A DNA stretch of 64,000 bases, from positions 62,001-126,000 of the forward strand of contig JAJTUP010000047.1 in the NCBI GenBank assembly GCA_021399435.1. The letters run 5' to 3'. Position 1 is the first letter of the stretch; every line of letters starts with the position of its first letter. Origin of the DNA: Diaporthe sp. PMI_573 (Eukaryota; Ascomycota; Sordariomycetes; Diaporthales; Diaporthaceae). A program made the position numbers and the translations under genes. Below the pieces are notes generated by a model. It saw only the letters and a list, made by a program, of their open reading frames with translations, ran no database searches and was not told the origin of the DNA. Positions 48,331-59,458 of this stretch are shown piece after piece.

Positions 48331-49109
48331 TTTGGCTTTGGATCTGGGGGCGGAGTTGGGCTTAGAACTGATGCCGTGGAGTTGATGGAATGTGGAATCA
48401 TCCAAGTAGTCTGAGTGGGGGAGGCCGAACTTTAACCCCCTTCTCACGGGTCCCGCGACGTCACTGCCGACGTGTCGCAGAGGCACACTAAAAATTCCGG
48501 GGCAGAGAGTAAGATCACAGTCTTGGTATGGCTGCTGACTGGATATGCTGCGTGTAAACAGTTTTGGAGTCTTTGCAAACACGGGAATTATATTCTGCGT
48601 CTTTAGCCCTATGAAAACCAAAGGGCAACTTCCCTTGTACCAATGCTATTCACCTAGAATAGTCTCTCAACAGAGAACTTTAGCTGTGAGAGGTTCTAAA
48701 ACTTCATAGCCTAATTGGCCCAGATTCTAAGAACTAATTAGTCTACTATAGCCTTAATACTAAGTTAAAATAAAGGCTAAGAGTAGAAGAAGAGGTGAGA
48801 GCAGAGGTATACTTAGGAGGGAGGTAGGTATACAGTTGGATCCTAGCGTATACGGGTGGGTTCTGATTGGTGGGAAAATCCCATGATGAAATGTCTCCAA
48901 GTCTATGTCTCGACCTGAACGTAGGGAGGGCAAGTTCTTGCAGCTTTACTGTCGTTTTAGGAAGTACAGACTATGAGCACACTGCTGCCGACTACACAAC
49001 ATCAGGACCTTTAGCATATCAACACGTTCGGAATCGACTGCCAGCACTTCAATTTCGTTTAGAGGAACCAGGTTGACTCCAGTGTCCAAACTGTAGACAA
49101 ATCAGAAAA
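48331..49109. other. Divergent promoter region between the GFA and hydrolase genes
   Basis: 48640-48840 is AT-rich with RIP-like TA enrichment. No gene is seen. It separates two divergently transcribed small-molecule enzyme genes. Confidence 0.5.
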
Positions 49110-50129
49110 ATGGAAGAAGAGCCGCCAGTCCTGCACAAAGCACCACCGCTTGACCCGGCATGGCTCCGGCACGAACAGGAAGCCGGCCTCCTGGCTCCAA
49201 AGCCAGCCATAGACCCCATCGTAAGACAGCAAGTCTATGCAGCACAGTGCCGTGAGCGCAACAACGCCATGATAGCTCCGGGGGCAAGAGACCATCACCT
49301 CGCGCACGGCATCCAGACCAAGACTACCCACGTGCCCTCGACCCTAGACGGGTACGCTATACCCATGCTACAATACGACCGAACAACCGGAGACAAGCCG
49401 GAGTGCTCGTGGGTTGTCATCTACTACCACGGTGGCGGTCTGTTGGTCGGCGAGGGCGACAGCGAGGATCTGTCCTCCCGGCGCATTGTGAAGGACTCAG
49501 AGCCCTTCCTCCACGGGCTGCGGCTGTACTCGGTCGGGTACCGGCTTCGGCCCCAGCACCCGGCGACCACCATCGTGCAGGACTGCGTCGACGCGTTCGA
49601 CTTCGTGAAAGGAAACCACCCACGCGCCAGGGTCATCGTCGTGGGCTCGTCGAGCGGCGGCCAGCTTGCCGCGCTCGTGACGCAACGCGCGTCCAAGGCG
49701 AGCTTTCAAGGGGTGGTCCTGCGATGCCCGGTGACTAGCGACGCGTTCAGCGGGAGGCAGTATGTGCCGGAGGAACTGCGGGACCTGCACACCAGCGCGT
49801 GGGATAGGAGTTTCGACACGAGCCTCTTAGGGGTGATGCAGAGGGATGTTCCGAGGGATGGGCTGGACAGGATGCCGCTTGAGGCTGAGGAGGAGAGCTT
49901 GAAGGGGATGCCGAGGACGTGGATCCAGGTGTGCACAAATGATGTCTTGTACTCGGACGGGGCGTGTTATGGCAGGGCCTTGAGGAATGCTGGGGTTGAG
50001 GTCAGGACCGATGTTGTCTGGGGATGGCCGCATACCTTTTGGCTTAAAGCTCCGCACTTGCAGATGGCGTGGGAGGCGGATAAGGCAATGCTCGAGGGGC
50101 TGGCTTGGATAGCCGGGATGATCAATTGA
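49110..50129 (+). CDS. Alpha/beta hydrolase, HSL-like esterase/lipase
   Basis: A single exon of 339 aa with no signal peptide, so probably intracellular. The oxyanion motif HGGG is at 107-110 (YYHGGGLLVGEG) and the nucleophile elbow GSSSGG at 179-184 with Ser about 181. The acid is in CTNDVLYSDG (Asp about 278 or 283) and the histidine in GWPHTFW at about 308. The order and spacing are those of the hormone-sensitive-lipase type (alpha/beta hydrolase fold 3), which cleave short esters. A role in detoxification or secondary metabolism is possible, but no cluster is visible around it. Confidence 0.88.
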   Translation: MEEEPPVLHKAPPLDPAWLRHEQEAGLLAPKPAIDPIVRQQVYAAQCRERNNAMIAPGARDHHLAHGIQTKTTHVPSTLDGYAIPMLQYDRTTGDKPECSWVVIYYHGGGLLVGEGDSEDLSSRRIVKDSEPFLHGLRLYSVGYRLRPQHPATTIVQDCVDAFDFVKGNHPRARVIVVGSSSGGQLAALVTQRASKASFQGVVLRCPVTSDAFSGRQYVPEELRDLHTSAWDRSFDTSLLGVMQRDVPRDGLDRMPLEAEEESLKGMPRTWIQVCTNDVLYSDGACYGRALRNAGVEVRTDVVWGWPHTFWLKAPHLQMAWEADKAMLEGLAWIAGMIN

Positions 50130-50369
50130 TGTCTGGTTGAAGCCCGTACTCAACTTGCTGAGACCTGTTGACAAGTCAAACCAAGTATGCGGAGCCATTG
50201 GCTTTGAGAACAAGAGCAGACCGTCTCAATGTTTGCAAATAGGTGCGTGAAACGCGATGAATGTCTTGTATTCTTCAGCATGCCACCCACCTCACTTCTA
50301 CCGTCTCTTCCGACCCCGATATCTACAATGCTAGTGTACACAAAGGGAGGGTGCCGTCCATGTTGTTCT

Positions 50370-51162
50370 CTATAGCACGGAGAGATCGCCGAATTTTTCC
50401 TATAGCCGACGTTAGCAGAGATGGATCGCGGGGCGTTGCAGAAGGGTCGAAGTACCTTGTATCCCGGGACGCCCCAGCGGCCTCTGGAAACCAGCTTGGA
50501 GGTCTTGTCGTCGATCGAAGGCTCAGCGGCGGCAACCTCATCCTGTAGAGACCCATCAGCATCACCAACTTCCCTAAGCACTTCCCACCCATAATCCCCA
50601 GCCGTATACATACCACAGTGAGCTCCTCGAAAGGCCTGGCCTGCTCGATGTTCTGCAGCGTCTTGGTGAGGTCCTGAAGCTCCAGGTCGACCTTCTCCTT
50701 GGTGGCCTGGGCGTTCTTGACGGCCTCGGCCTCGAACATCTCGATGGCCTTGAGCTGGCGGGAGATGTCGTAGGTGGCGGGCTTGAAGGCGTTGAAGCGC
50801 TTCTCCATCTCGTCGACGACGGCCTGGTTCTTGAGGGTGGAGCGGTACTGGGCGAAGTCGACGGCCGTGGGGAGCTCGGACAGCTGCTGCACCTTGCGCC
50901 TCGCGTTGTCGTTGCGCGACTTGAACGCCTGCAGGGACGCGGCCGTCTGGCCGCGCAGGCCCAGCGAGGTCGTCACTTTGGCCCAGTCGAGCTTCAGGGC
51001 TGCGGATCGCTACGCGGGAGGGGGCGGGAGAAATTAGCTCAGGATCTTTGCGCCCTGCGGGCGTCGGGGAAGCTCGGGGTCGGCGACCAAACGGGCGGCC
51101 ATCGAGGACAGGAAGGGCATCTGTGCAAGTCAATTGAGGGGACAGTCACTTACTGCGGCCAT
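50370..51162 (-). CDS. ATP7: Mitochondrial F1Fo ATP synthase subunit d
   Basis: Four minus-strand exons (51162-51154, 51009-50614, 50542-50456, 50399-50370) give 173 aa, the usual size for fungal subunit d. The first exon encodes only MAA. The protein continues [22 protein letters not shown] and ends VPGYK followed by EKFGDLSVL after the last intron, as expected for this very conserved protein. It is part of the peripheral stalk on the matrix side of the inner mitochondrial membrane. It begins a run of three housekeeping genes on the minus strand. Confidence 0.95.
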
Positions 51163-51869
51163 CTTTGCGGTTGATATGTGGGATCAAGGGAGTGGAGAGT
51201 TTGAGGCAACGCGGTTCAATGCGGACGGAGGTTGACGATGACGGTTTCGGTCCGGCTGGGCGGTTGCTCAGATCACGTGATTGGCGCCCGGTTTCATCCG
51301 CCGAGAATCGACTTTGCAGACAACACGTTTTACACGGTAGATGCCCACGTAGGACATTGATGAGAGGTAGTCGAAGAGTTCCTTGTGATCGGGAATCAAT
51401 TGGCAAATCTCCCCGTGGAGTTCAGACTTTTGTCATTGCTCACGACTCAAAGCATCTTTTCGAGTAACTTGCTCGAGGATACCGGCCTCGGTAACCTCTT
51501 GTAGCAAGTGCCTCTAAATTACAAGTCCAGGAAGGAAAAGTGATCAAGAATGCTCCTCGGCACAAGTCTAAAGACAAGCCAGCACCCCCGGTATTCGCGA
51601 GTCTATCCTGGAGAGGATCTGTTGGGTTAATGCCCAAGTCACGGTAGGTCCGAGAACCAACAGACAGGCGTAATAATTTCGAGATGAATTGGTCAAGTGC
51701 ATGGCGTTTTCATTTTTGAGTGCATCAAACCCGGGAATCAACTCCGACTAATCTGACGTGCTCCAAACCGGCCCCTTCAGGCCCCGAGTCCACCAAACGA
51801 CATGAATCCTTGACGCTTCCATGCACCTCGTTTAATACCAAAAGGACTTAGAGTAAGGGTCGGCGGGTC
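51163..51869. other. Intergenic region between ATP7 and the NAC alpha gene
   Basis: No coding feature is supported. It contains the ATP7 promoter and the 3' end of the NAC alpha transcript. Confidence 0.55.
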
Positions 51870-52725
51870 TTAGATGCTCAAGGCCATGATGGAGTTGACA
51901 ATATCGTTGTCGTTCTCCTTGAGCGCCTTGATGGCCTTCTTCCGTGATACGTTGGCCTGGGTCATGACAAGCTCGATGTCCTTATCCTCGATACCCTCGG
52001 CGTCGGCCTCCTCGCCATCCTCCTCCTCCTCCTTCTTGGCCTCACCACCCTCGACGGCCTTGCTGGACTCGCCGTGGTCGTGGTCGTGGTCGTGGCCAGC
52101 GTGGTCGTGCTCAGCCTGGGCGAGCTGCTGGGCGGCGGCGGCCTGGGCGGAAGCGTTGAGGTCCTCAATCTTGGCCTCGCCGAAGACGCTGAGAAGCTGG
52201 GATTAGTCCTGGGTTGAGCAAGGGGCATTGGGTTTTGTGGGGCACTCACATGTACGTGTTGCTGTTAGGAGACTTGTACACCTCGGGGTTGTTGATCACG
52301 AAGAGGATCTGTAACAGTGCTCGGTCAGCCATCTTCGGTTCTCTGCGCATCCCGTAACTCCTAGCAGCCCATTGCCAATGACACAAGGGCGCAGATCTTC
52401 CTGCGCATGACGTATTCTCACGCCCTGCCAACTCCTCCTCTTCCTCTCTTGTCTCTTTTTCAAGAGCCGGGTGTTGACTCACGTTCTTTGGTCGGCGGAG
52501 GGTGACACGGGTGATGCCCTGGATGCGGGTCAGGTGCAGCTTCTCCATGGCCTTGCGGGCCTTCTTCTCGTTGCGAGAGTGGATGACGGCGGTAGAGCCG
52601 GCGGGGAGGCTGGAGTCGCCCGCCTCGATCTCAGAGTCGGAGCTGTCATCGTCGGCACCCTCCTCGACGGAGACGTTCTTGGTAGGCTCCTCGTCCGGAA
52701 GCTCCTCGACTCTGGGGTTGGCCAT
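51870..52725 (-). CDS. EGD2: Nascent polypeptide-associated complex subunit alpha
   Basis: Three minus-strand exons (52725-52483, 52308-52250, 52188-51870) give 206 aa. An acidic N-terminus leads to the NAC domain ([20 protein letters not shown], then [19 protein letters not shown] across the first intron, then [11 protein letters not shown] across the second). A His/Asp and Glu/Lys linker follows, then a C-terminal UBA domain ([19 protein letters not shown] to the end). It binds emerging nascent chains at the ribosome with the beta subunit and limits mis-targeting to the ER. The call is firm. Confidence 0.95.
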
Positions 52726-53829
52726 TTTCGCGACTGTCTTCTGCTTCTGCTTGGTCGGGGAGGGTTGGTCAGCTCAGTCAAAAGCCTGGTCGAGCTGTCG
52801 GGATCGATTGAATGCTGGCGCCAGCAAGCGTAGCCTTCCACAAAATTCGACCCGGCAGAACCCCACACAATGCAGAAAGCCGCTGGGCAGACGGCAATTT
52901 TCAGAGGTTGATTCTCCCACGCCGCCCAGTCCTGCGGCTGCCAAAATTGCATGAAAGGTAATTGAGATCCCAGAGACTCACCTGCAACAATATCTACCCC
53001 AAAAGGTCAAGGTGGCTCGTCGTTAGAGTGGCGGGAAGGTGATGGACTGGCTGAGTGAGGGGGCGGCTGGTTGATGCAGAGCTCTCAAAATGTCCCTGGC
53101 AATTCTGCCCACGAAGCCCTAGCCACGCTAACCCGATTCAGCAGCCGACCTTTTTTTTGGGGGGGGGGAGCTTTTGTACCGCATAGAACAATGACGGGCT
53201 TCGCAGATGCCCAGACAGGCATACATTAACACTGCTTTATAGCAGACACAATAACTCAGACACCCGGACAGAGAATGTCAGAAGGGTCTCAACCTTGCCT
53301 ACATTCACATCATAGCCACTTGGCAATTAGGAAATGGGATTTCTACGCTTCCCTTGTGACTGCAACAGCGCGTCTGATGTGGTCCTCTGGCTGCAACTCC
53401 TCATGACACTGCCCGAAACAATGTGTTTGACGCGCTTCCTCACTTTGGTTACAGAACTGTAGTAGAAACTTTGGTTGGTTGGTATCACAATAATTTGGTT
53501 TGGACCATGACGAGTGGTCTTGATTCTCGGTTTCTGAATTTCCCTATCATTGACGCCGGCCACCTTTGCCTTTTTGAAGGTGATATGTTCCGTTAAACGC
53601 AGCAAAGAAAACCCAGCGGCCCAAAATGCTGTCGTGTTGGTTGTTGTGTTCATGCAGTGCCGTCCAGAATACCGTCACACCTCTAGTAGAACACCATCCA
53701 CCATCGTCCAGCCGGCCGCGCAATGCACACGACCGCCATCATCGCCGACCCGATCCCTCACTAGCTTGCCCTGACGCGCGAAACCCGAACTCTTCGATGT
53801 CTGTCGTTTGCCGAGGTGGGGGGGTTCGC
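52726..53829. other. Intergenic region between NAC alpha and eL14
   Basis: No gene is supported. Poly-T followed by poly-G at about 53151-53169 is a sequencing-sensitive homopolymer. The NAC alpha 5' leader may contain an intron upstream of 52725. Confidence 0.5.
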
Positions 53830-54347
53830 TTATGCGGAGGCCTTGACCTTGGCGACGGCCTTGCGCTCCTCGAATCGTCGCTGCTTCTTGAGGCGCAGGA
53901 CCTTGAAGCGGTCGAAGTCGGTCAGGGCCGATCGCTTGGCCTGCTGGGCCTTGGTCTTGGCCCAGTTGGACGCCTTCCACTTGCTGTCGACCTCGGACTT
54001 CTCCCAGAACTTCTTGACGGTTGGCGTCCGGGCGCCCCGGGGCAGGTTGGCAACCACGAGGTCGGAGAGCAGGACGTTGGAGAAGGAAACGGCTTGTCGG
54101 GGAACAGCGAGGGCGGCATCGGAGGCGGGACCGTCAACCAGGGCCTGTGATATCATCCAGTGTCAATCAGAAAGTCCTCCTTTCCACAGCCAGTTTCTCA
54201 ATCGCAGGGGCGTCAACGTACGCGCTTGTGGTCGATGATCTCGACAATGGTGGCCAGGCGGCCAGCGGAAGGTCCCTCCTGGATCAGGACGACACGGCCA
54301 ACCTCAACGAGGCGCCACTTGGGAGCAGAGATGGTCGCGTCACCCAT
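53830..54347 (-). CDS. RPL14: 60S ribosomal protein eL14
   Basis: Two minus-strand exons (54347-54222 and 54144-53830) give 146 aa. The N-terminal KOW/SH3-like part reads [21 protein letters not shown] and VEIIDHKR; the intron follows this Arg, then ALVDGP. The C-terminal half is basic and helical ([25 protein letters not shown], ending [10 protein letters not shown]). Length and motifs are normal for fungal eL14 of the large ribosomal subunit. Confidence 0.95.
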
Positions 54348-55836
54348 TTTCGACGAAGTTCTGTTTGCGGGGGGTATACTGATTAGAAGGACAGTTCGGC
54401 TAGGTCGTCAGCACAGAGAAGAGAGAGTCTTGTCACGTACTGATGTCGAGTGCTGGAGGTTGTGAGGTGAGTTGGTCGTTATCAAAATTCCCCTGTCGGC
54501 GTTTGGCGATCCGCTGTTAGCAATGAGTGGATTGATTTTGCGAGAGAGGCGGCGCGATTTGTGCTGGCCTGGTCCGTGCACCACGGCGAAAAGTTTTCGC
54601 TCCTTCCGGGCAAGTCGCGCCTATGCTCGGCTTCGCCTGCAGTTTAGCTGCTGCCGCTCATTATTACACAGTACAGCGGTGACAGGGAACCCGACCTTCG
54701 GAGAACCCAGGGCCTGGTACTCAATCAATTCGAGGTTCAATGTTGATGTTTGTTCACTTGCCTCACTCAGGCTCCCTGTCTACGTTTCTGAGCGATTCCC
54801 CCCCTGCGATGTTATTTTACTGGGAGCCCAATGCCTCCATCGCACACCTTCCACCCTCCACCCTCCACCCTCCACGTCCTGAATCGTCTCGCCAAACTCA
54901 TGTGATCCTGTCTCTCGCGTTCTCTTTGACTCGATGCTTACTGTGCCTCAAGAGGGGCCGCACGCATGCGGGACCGCCGCTTCTGCCCCCAGAAACTCAT
55001 CCCGAGGTTCCACAAACTTCTGTTCAGTGGGATTTAGGTAACCCGCACACAAGGACTTGTTGCAGTCAGCCCGGCTCCACGCAACTGCAAGGCGCCTGGC
55101 CCCAGAGACCGCATGGCCTGAGACACGCATTGACACGGCAAAGATGCTACCTCGTCCTTGGCCTTGCCGACCCAAGCAGCAAAAGGACCATCTGCAGGTA
55201 GGACGATGATTAGTGCATAAACCCACAGCCTGGCTGCCCTTACGATCTGGCGATGCGTGCCGAACCCTTGCACCGCAACTTGACATGCTCAAGCACAGAC
55301 CTTGGGAACCTGCCGTCGGCCAGGGTTTCTGTTGGTCCTTTAGTGGCAGAGTGGCTGCAGCGCTCGATCCCAAGTCGCGGCCCGGTCCCCATCCCAAAGT
55401 CTCGGGGTGTCAGAGCACAGCCCAATTAACGATCTTCGGGGCTGAAGATTGCCCAGCTCGCCTCCCCCTCCCCCTCCCCCCTCCCCCCGGATCCTGCAAC
55501 GCCCACGTTGGCGATTGCCTTTCGATTTGGCTCCTGACGTATCTACAGGCCTCGAGGCTTTCTTGGCGTCTTGCCGTACATCATTTCACGCAACACTGCC
55601 CGAAATGCTACTCGTGGAGTTTCCACTCCATTTCAGCGAAAACATCTGACAACCCACAATTCCCGGCTTACAAGCTGAGTCTGTGTCGAATCTTTTTCAG
55701 CTGCCTATAAAGGGGCTAGGGCGGGCAAGGCACCACCAGCAAACACTCAGTGCCTCTTATCACACCCCTCCTTTGTTCTATTTTACATACCAGAGCAGAA
55801 TATCACACACCATTTTAACATACTCGTCTGCGCAAA
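54348..55836. other. Divergent intergenic region between eL14 and the LYC1-like gene
   Basis: About 1.5 kb without a supported gene. Short CCACCCT repeats (54850-54876) and a CCCCCT run (about 55462-55490) are present. Promoters of both flanking genes must lie here. A TATA box for the rightward gene is listed separately. Confidence 0.5.
55706..55713 (+). promoter_or_regulatory. TATA box of the LYC1-like gene
   Basis: TATAAAGG lies 124 bp before the ATG at 55837, with a pyrimidine-rich stretch between them, a common fungal core-promoter layout. Confidence 0.55.
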
Positions 55837-56973
55837 ATGGGCGACCCCTTCCTTGATGATCAAAATATTAGCACCGAAGATGTCGTCTTCACTCAAGCCG
55901 ATGGCGAGCTCCAGAAGCTCGCATGGCGTCTCAACGGCCAGGCTTGGGCTGCACCCATGAGTATTGACGACTATGTAGCCCGCGAGACACACTTGTCGCG
56001 GCAGGCGCTGTCCAAGGACGGGCGTTGTATCTATTGGGTTTTATCCCATAAGGACGACCCTACACACATTGTCGCGTCTTGCGAGTCCGTTCAAAAGACC
56101 GTCTTCATCGCTGGACATGGCACAGGCATCAACGACGGCTTCATAGAAGCAAAAGCCTACGCGATCGCGAGTGTGTACACAAACCCAAAATATCGGCGTT
56201 TGGGAATGGCCGCATACATGATGGAGAAGCTGCAGGAGCACATGGACGCGGACAGTGAATGCAGTGTCCTGTATAGCGATATCGGTAAAATCTACTATGC
56301 CAACCTTGGCTGGACCGTCTTCCCCTCAGACCAGGCGACCATCTACTTGGAATCAGAGGACTTCAGGCTCCCAGAGCACCCAGCAACAAGATATCTCACC
56401 GAGGATGAGCTGGAGCCCCTGTGTGACAAGGACGTGGCCGCAGTCAAGGCCAAGTTCCAGACACTCGCCGCTGACCACAGGAAGACGCACGTGGCCTTCT
56501 CCCCGAGCTTTCCACAGATCGCATGGCAGCTGGCCCGGGAGCAGTTCATGGCCGGTGTCCTCCACAAGCGCGAGATCAAACATCGGGGCGCCATCACCAA
56601 CAATGGCAAGTCCTGGGTGTACTGGGATCACGATTGGCGTGAGGGCAAGCTGAAGGTCATGCGGATCGTAACGCTGGACCACGACCCGCAGACAGGTCTG
56701 AAGGTCATGGAGGAGCACAAGATTGTCGATGTTCTGGAGCTGCTGCGGGCGGCGGCTGCGGAAGCGATCGAGTGGGGACTGCAAAAGATATTAATTTGGG
56801 GGCCTGACCCTACTGTGACTCGGGGCATCAAGGGCTTCCACAATTATCATGAGGATGATGTTGATTGCATATTCGACGAGAGATATGAGAACTCGATTCC
56901 GAGCTTGAGGTGGAAGGGGGGAAGGAGCATGGATACGGTCTGGGAGGATAATTCTTACTATTGCTGGTGTTGA
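55837..56973 (+). CDS. LYC1-like GNAT N-acetyltransferase
   Basis: A single exon of 378 aa. The acetyl-CoA-binding GNAT motif is at about 108-131 (AIASVYTNPKYRRLGMAAYMMEKL, with R-R-x-G-x-A), followed by SVLYSDIGKIYYANLGW typical of the fold. The long C-terminal half (residues 190-378, including FQTLAADHRKTHVAFSPSFPQIAWQLARE) matches the LYC1-type domain seen in fungal relatives of the Yarrowia lysine N6-acetyltransferase. The likely reaction is acetylation of lysine or another amine with acetyl-CoA in the cytosol. There is no signal peptide. Confidence 0.85.
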   Translation: MGDPFLDDQNISTEDVVFTQADGELQKLAWRLNGQAWAAPMSIDDYVARETHLSRQALSKDGRCIYWVLSHKDDPTHIVASCESVQKTVFIAGHGTGINDGFIEAKAYAIASVYTNPKYRRLGMAAYMMEKLQEHMDADSECSVLYSDIGKIYYANLGWTVFPSDQATIYLESEDFRLPEHPATRYLTEDELEPLCDKDVAAVKAKFQTLAADHRKTHVAFSPSFPQIAWQLAREQFMAGVLHKREIKHRGAITNNGKSWVYWDHDWREGKLKVMRIVTLDHDPQTGLKVMEEHKIVDVLELLRAAAAEAIEWGLQKILIWGPDPTVTRGIKGFHNYHEDDVDCIFDERYENSIPSLRWKGGRSMDTVWEDNSYYCWC

Positions 56974-57137
56974 TTGCCTTTCGAGGTTGGTCATTTGAAT
57001 TACAGCGGGCGTTTGGGAACCCAGGGATCGAAAGAAATACCGGCGGGCTAGTTATTCACAAATCCCCCCCCCCCCCCAAAAAAATAGCCTATCACCTGTG
57101 CCTCGCTTCCCAGACCAGCCATATCTGAGGGCAATGG

Positions 57138-59458
57138 CTAAGTTCCAACCTCGGATATTATCGCATCGAGGACATCACCGAATCCTGTATCCATTGCCGC
57201 GACCATTCCCTCAAGGATTGGGCCCTGTTCGTCCAAGAATACAGCCTTCCAAATCTTATTCCACCCAAACACACCTTTCATTAGCTCCTTGACGCATCGT
57301 CTGGCGTCGCTCTCCTGCTCTGGCGGATCATCCAGGTACGCATCAAGCACTCCCAGCATCAACTTTCTGATGGACGCATTGTAGGTGTCCATCGTCCCGG
57401 GCTTGATGTTACTCTGGATTCTTTCCCATATGCCTTCCCTCTCCTCATCATCCAGCGGTTTCGGGTCACCCTGCCGCAGCTCCTTCGTCAACCGCCTCCT
57501 CTCTCTCGCGCTGAGCCGCGACCCGGCCGCGGAGCTGACCATCCTCTCCAGCCTCGTCCTCACAGCTGCCGGGAGGTGTATGTCGACGCTCAGGTGTCGC
57601 TGGATCTGCTCCCTCATGGTGTGGAATGCGCGGTTGTCCTTTGTCCAATTGGCCACGGTCGACACCCAGAGGCCCACCAAGTCTACCTCGCACCCCCGCT
57701 CCCCGGCCAGCTCCTTCGCGCACTTTGTGATCTCTTCTACTGTCTGGGTGACAGCAATGCCGATCACCGCGTAACGAACCTCGCGCCAGAGAGCCTCCCA
57801 CAGGACCAGCTGTACCGTCTCACTGAGGGCTTCTTGGACCTCCAACTCCAAGAGGACCACGTGGTAGAGTGCGTCGCTGGTGGTGAGAGAAGGGTGTACG
57901 TCGTACTTGTCGTCCAAGTCCACCCAGCCTTCAACACGAATGAAGTTCTCATCAAATGGGTGGATGATCACCACGTTCAGGGGCGGGCCGGACCATTTCT
58001 GACACAAGTCCACAAACCAGGCCACTATGCCGAACTCCTCCTGCCCGACCGAGCCAATCGATATATACACCATCAGCCCCCCCAGGTGCCGCACAAGGGC
58101 AAGGAACAGGTCCCACAGCTTGGTTAGCGACGCGTTGGCCGCGGAGAAGGACTTCAGGCTCAGCCCGGCCCGCTGCAGGACGGCCGGCCGCTGCTGGACC
58201 ATCTGGAACACGATGGACGCGACGGCGCTCTGCGCCGTCATGCCGCGGGCCCATAGCAAGAACACGGACACGACGTGGGGGGACTCGGCGCGCACCTGCG
58301 TGACCCACTGCAGGCAGGTCGCGGCGTCCGGGGCGTCGCACCCGGCCTGGACCAGGTTTGTCTTGTGCGAGAATTTGCTCGGGACGTACTGCTGCTCGAT
58401 GGACAGCCACCTGGCCCAGGCTGGCGACGATGTCATCTCGAATGTCGCTGCCAGCTCCTCGTGGTAGGAGGCTTCGATCTCGAAGCCGTGGAAGAGGGCC
58501 CTCTTCATGTCGAGCAGGTAGGGCGAGACTGCAATGTCCGGGACGTCGGTCAGGCAATTCTCGTTGTGGGTTCGCCGGATGGAAAGGTCGACCCGATGTC
58601 TTGCCATGCTCTGGGCCTGGGTCACTTGTAACAGGATGGCGCTGGCGTATGCGTCCTTTTCGATGGTCTGCTCGAGAGACTGGACCCGCGCCACGAGGCG
58701 GCCAAACTGCAAGTCAAAGGGCCGTGTGAAGCTGCCAAAGAACTTGCGGTAGTTCTTTTGCTTGAGGTATGTTATGAACTCTTGCAAGAACTCGACGACT
58801 GCCGCGTAGAGCTGGGACACAAATTGTAGTATCCGCGTCGTGGGGAAAACCTGTCTGTACAGCTCGACCCGGGGCAGATTTATGCCGATCTGGCTCATGA
58901 TGTCCGTAAACTTGAATAGGGTGTCGTAATGGCTTTTTGCCATGAGCAGAACGAATTTCAGCCCCCCCCAGATCAGCGTCATGTATCCGAAAGCGCATTG
59001 GGACAGAACGTCAAAGACCCCCGAGTAGTGGCCCAGCGTGTCGACGAATCTCGCGACCTGGCGTTGCTCGAGCACGTTTGTCTGAGCCCTTTGGATGCCG
59101 ACGGCGACCTTGTGTAGCTCTGTGACTGTCGAAGATGGTGAGAGGATCTTATCGAGATCGTCGGTCTTCAGCACCTCCTTAAGCTGCAGAATGGCATCGT
59201 GATAGGCGTCGACGGCGCATCTACGAGCTGGAGTTAGAGACTGCCCACTGCAGAGTACGAAAGATGGCTCGCGCACTTTACATGTTTGTCTGTGTCTTCC
59301 CTGTCTGGCTTGGGCGCCGAGTCTGAGAACCTCCGCACGATATCATCTCTCAAAGCCCAACTGTTTGCCCTGGAGGATAGGGTAGAAGGGAAGGATTCAA
59401 CACGGGCGAAAGGCCGACTACCAGGCGGCTCGGACACCGCAAAGGGGCTTGAAACCAT
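57138..59458 (-). CDS. NLR-like protein with N-terminal DUF7708-type domain, ATPase motifs missing
   Basis: The main exon is open from about 59276 down to 57138 (about 700 aa). Its first 200 residues (FGYMTLIWGGLKFVLLMAK, then a long helical stretch) resemble the N-terminal domain that precedes NACHT in many fungal STAND proteins. The following region aligns in general form with a STAND ATPase, but I find no G-x4-GK-[ST] P-loop. The Walker-B-like strand reads VYISIGSVGQ, without the usual acidic residues. The C-terminus is charged and helical with no TPR, ankyrin or WD repeats. A first exon from the ATG at 59458 is likely (MVSSPFAVSEPPGSRPFARV), but the only in-frame join I find needs a 41-bp intron (donor after 59279, acceptor GGGCAG), which is very short, so the 5' end is unsure. 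Confidence 0.6.

Noticed and set aside
53151..53169. Homopolymer runs here and near 32920 and 57066 as regulatory signals
   Set aside because: Poly-T/poly-G and poly-C runs are more likely slippage or sequencing artefacts; nothing else at these places suggests function.
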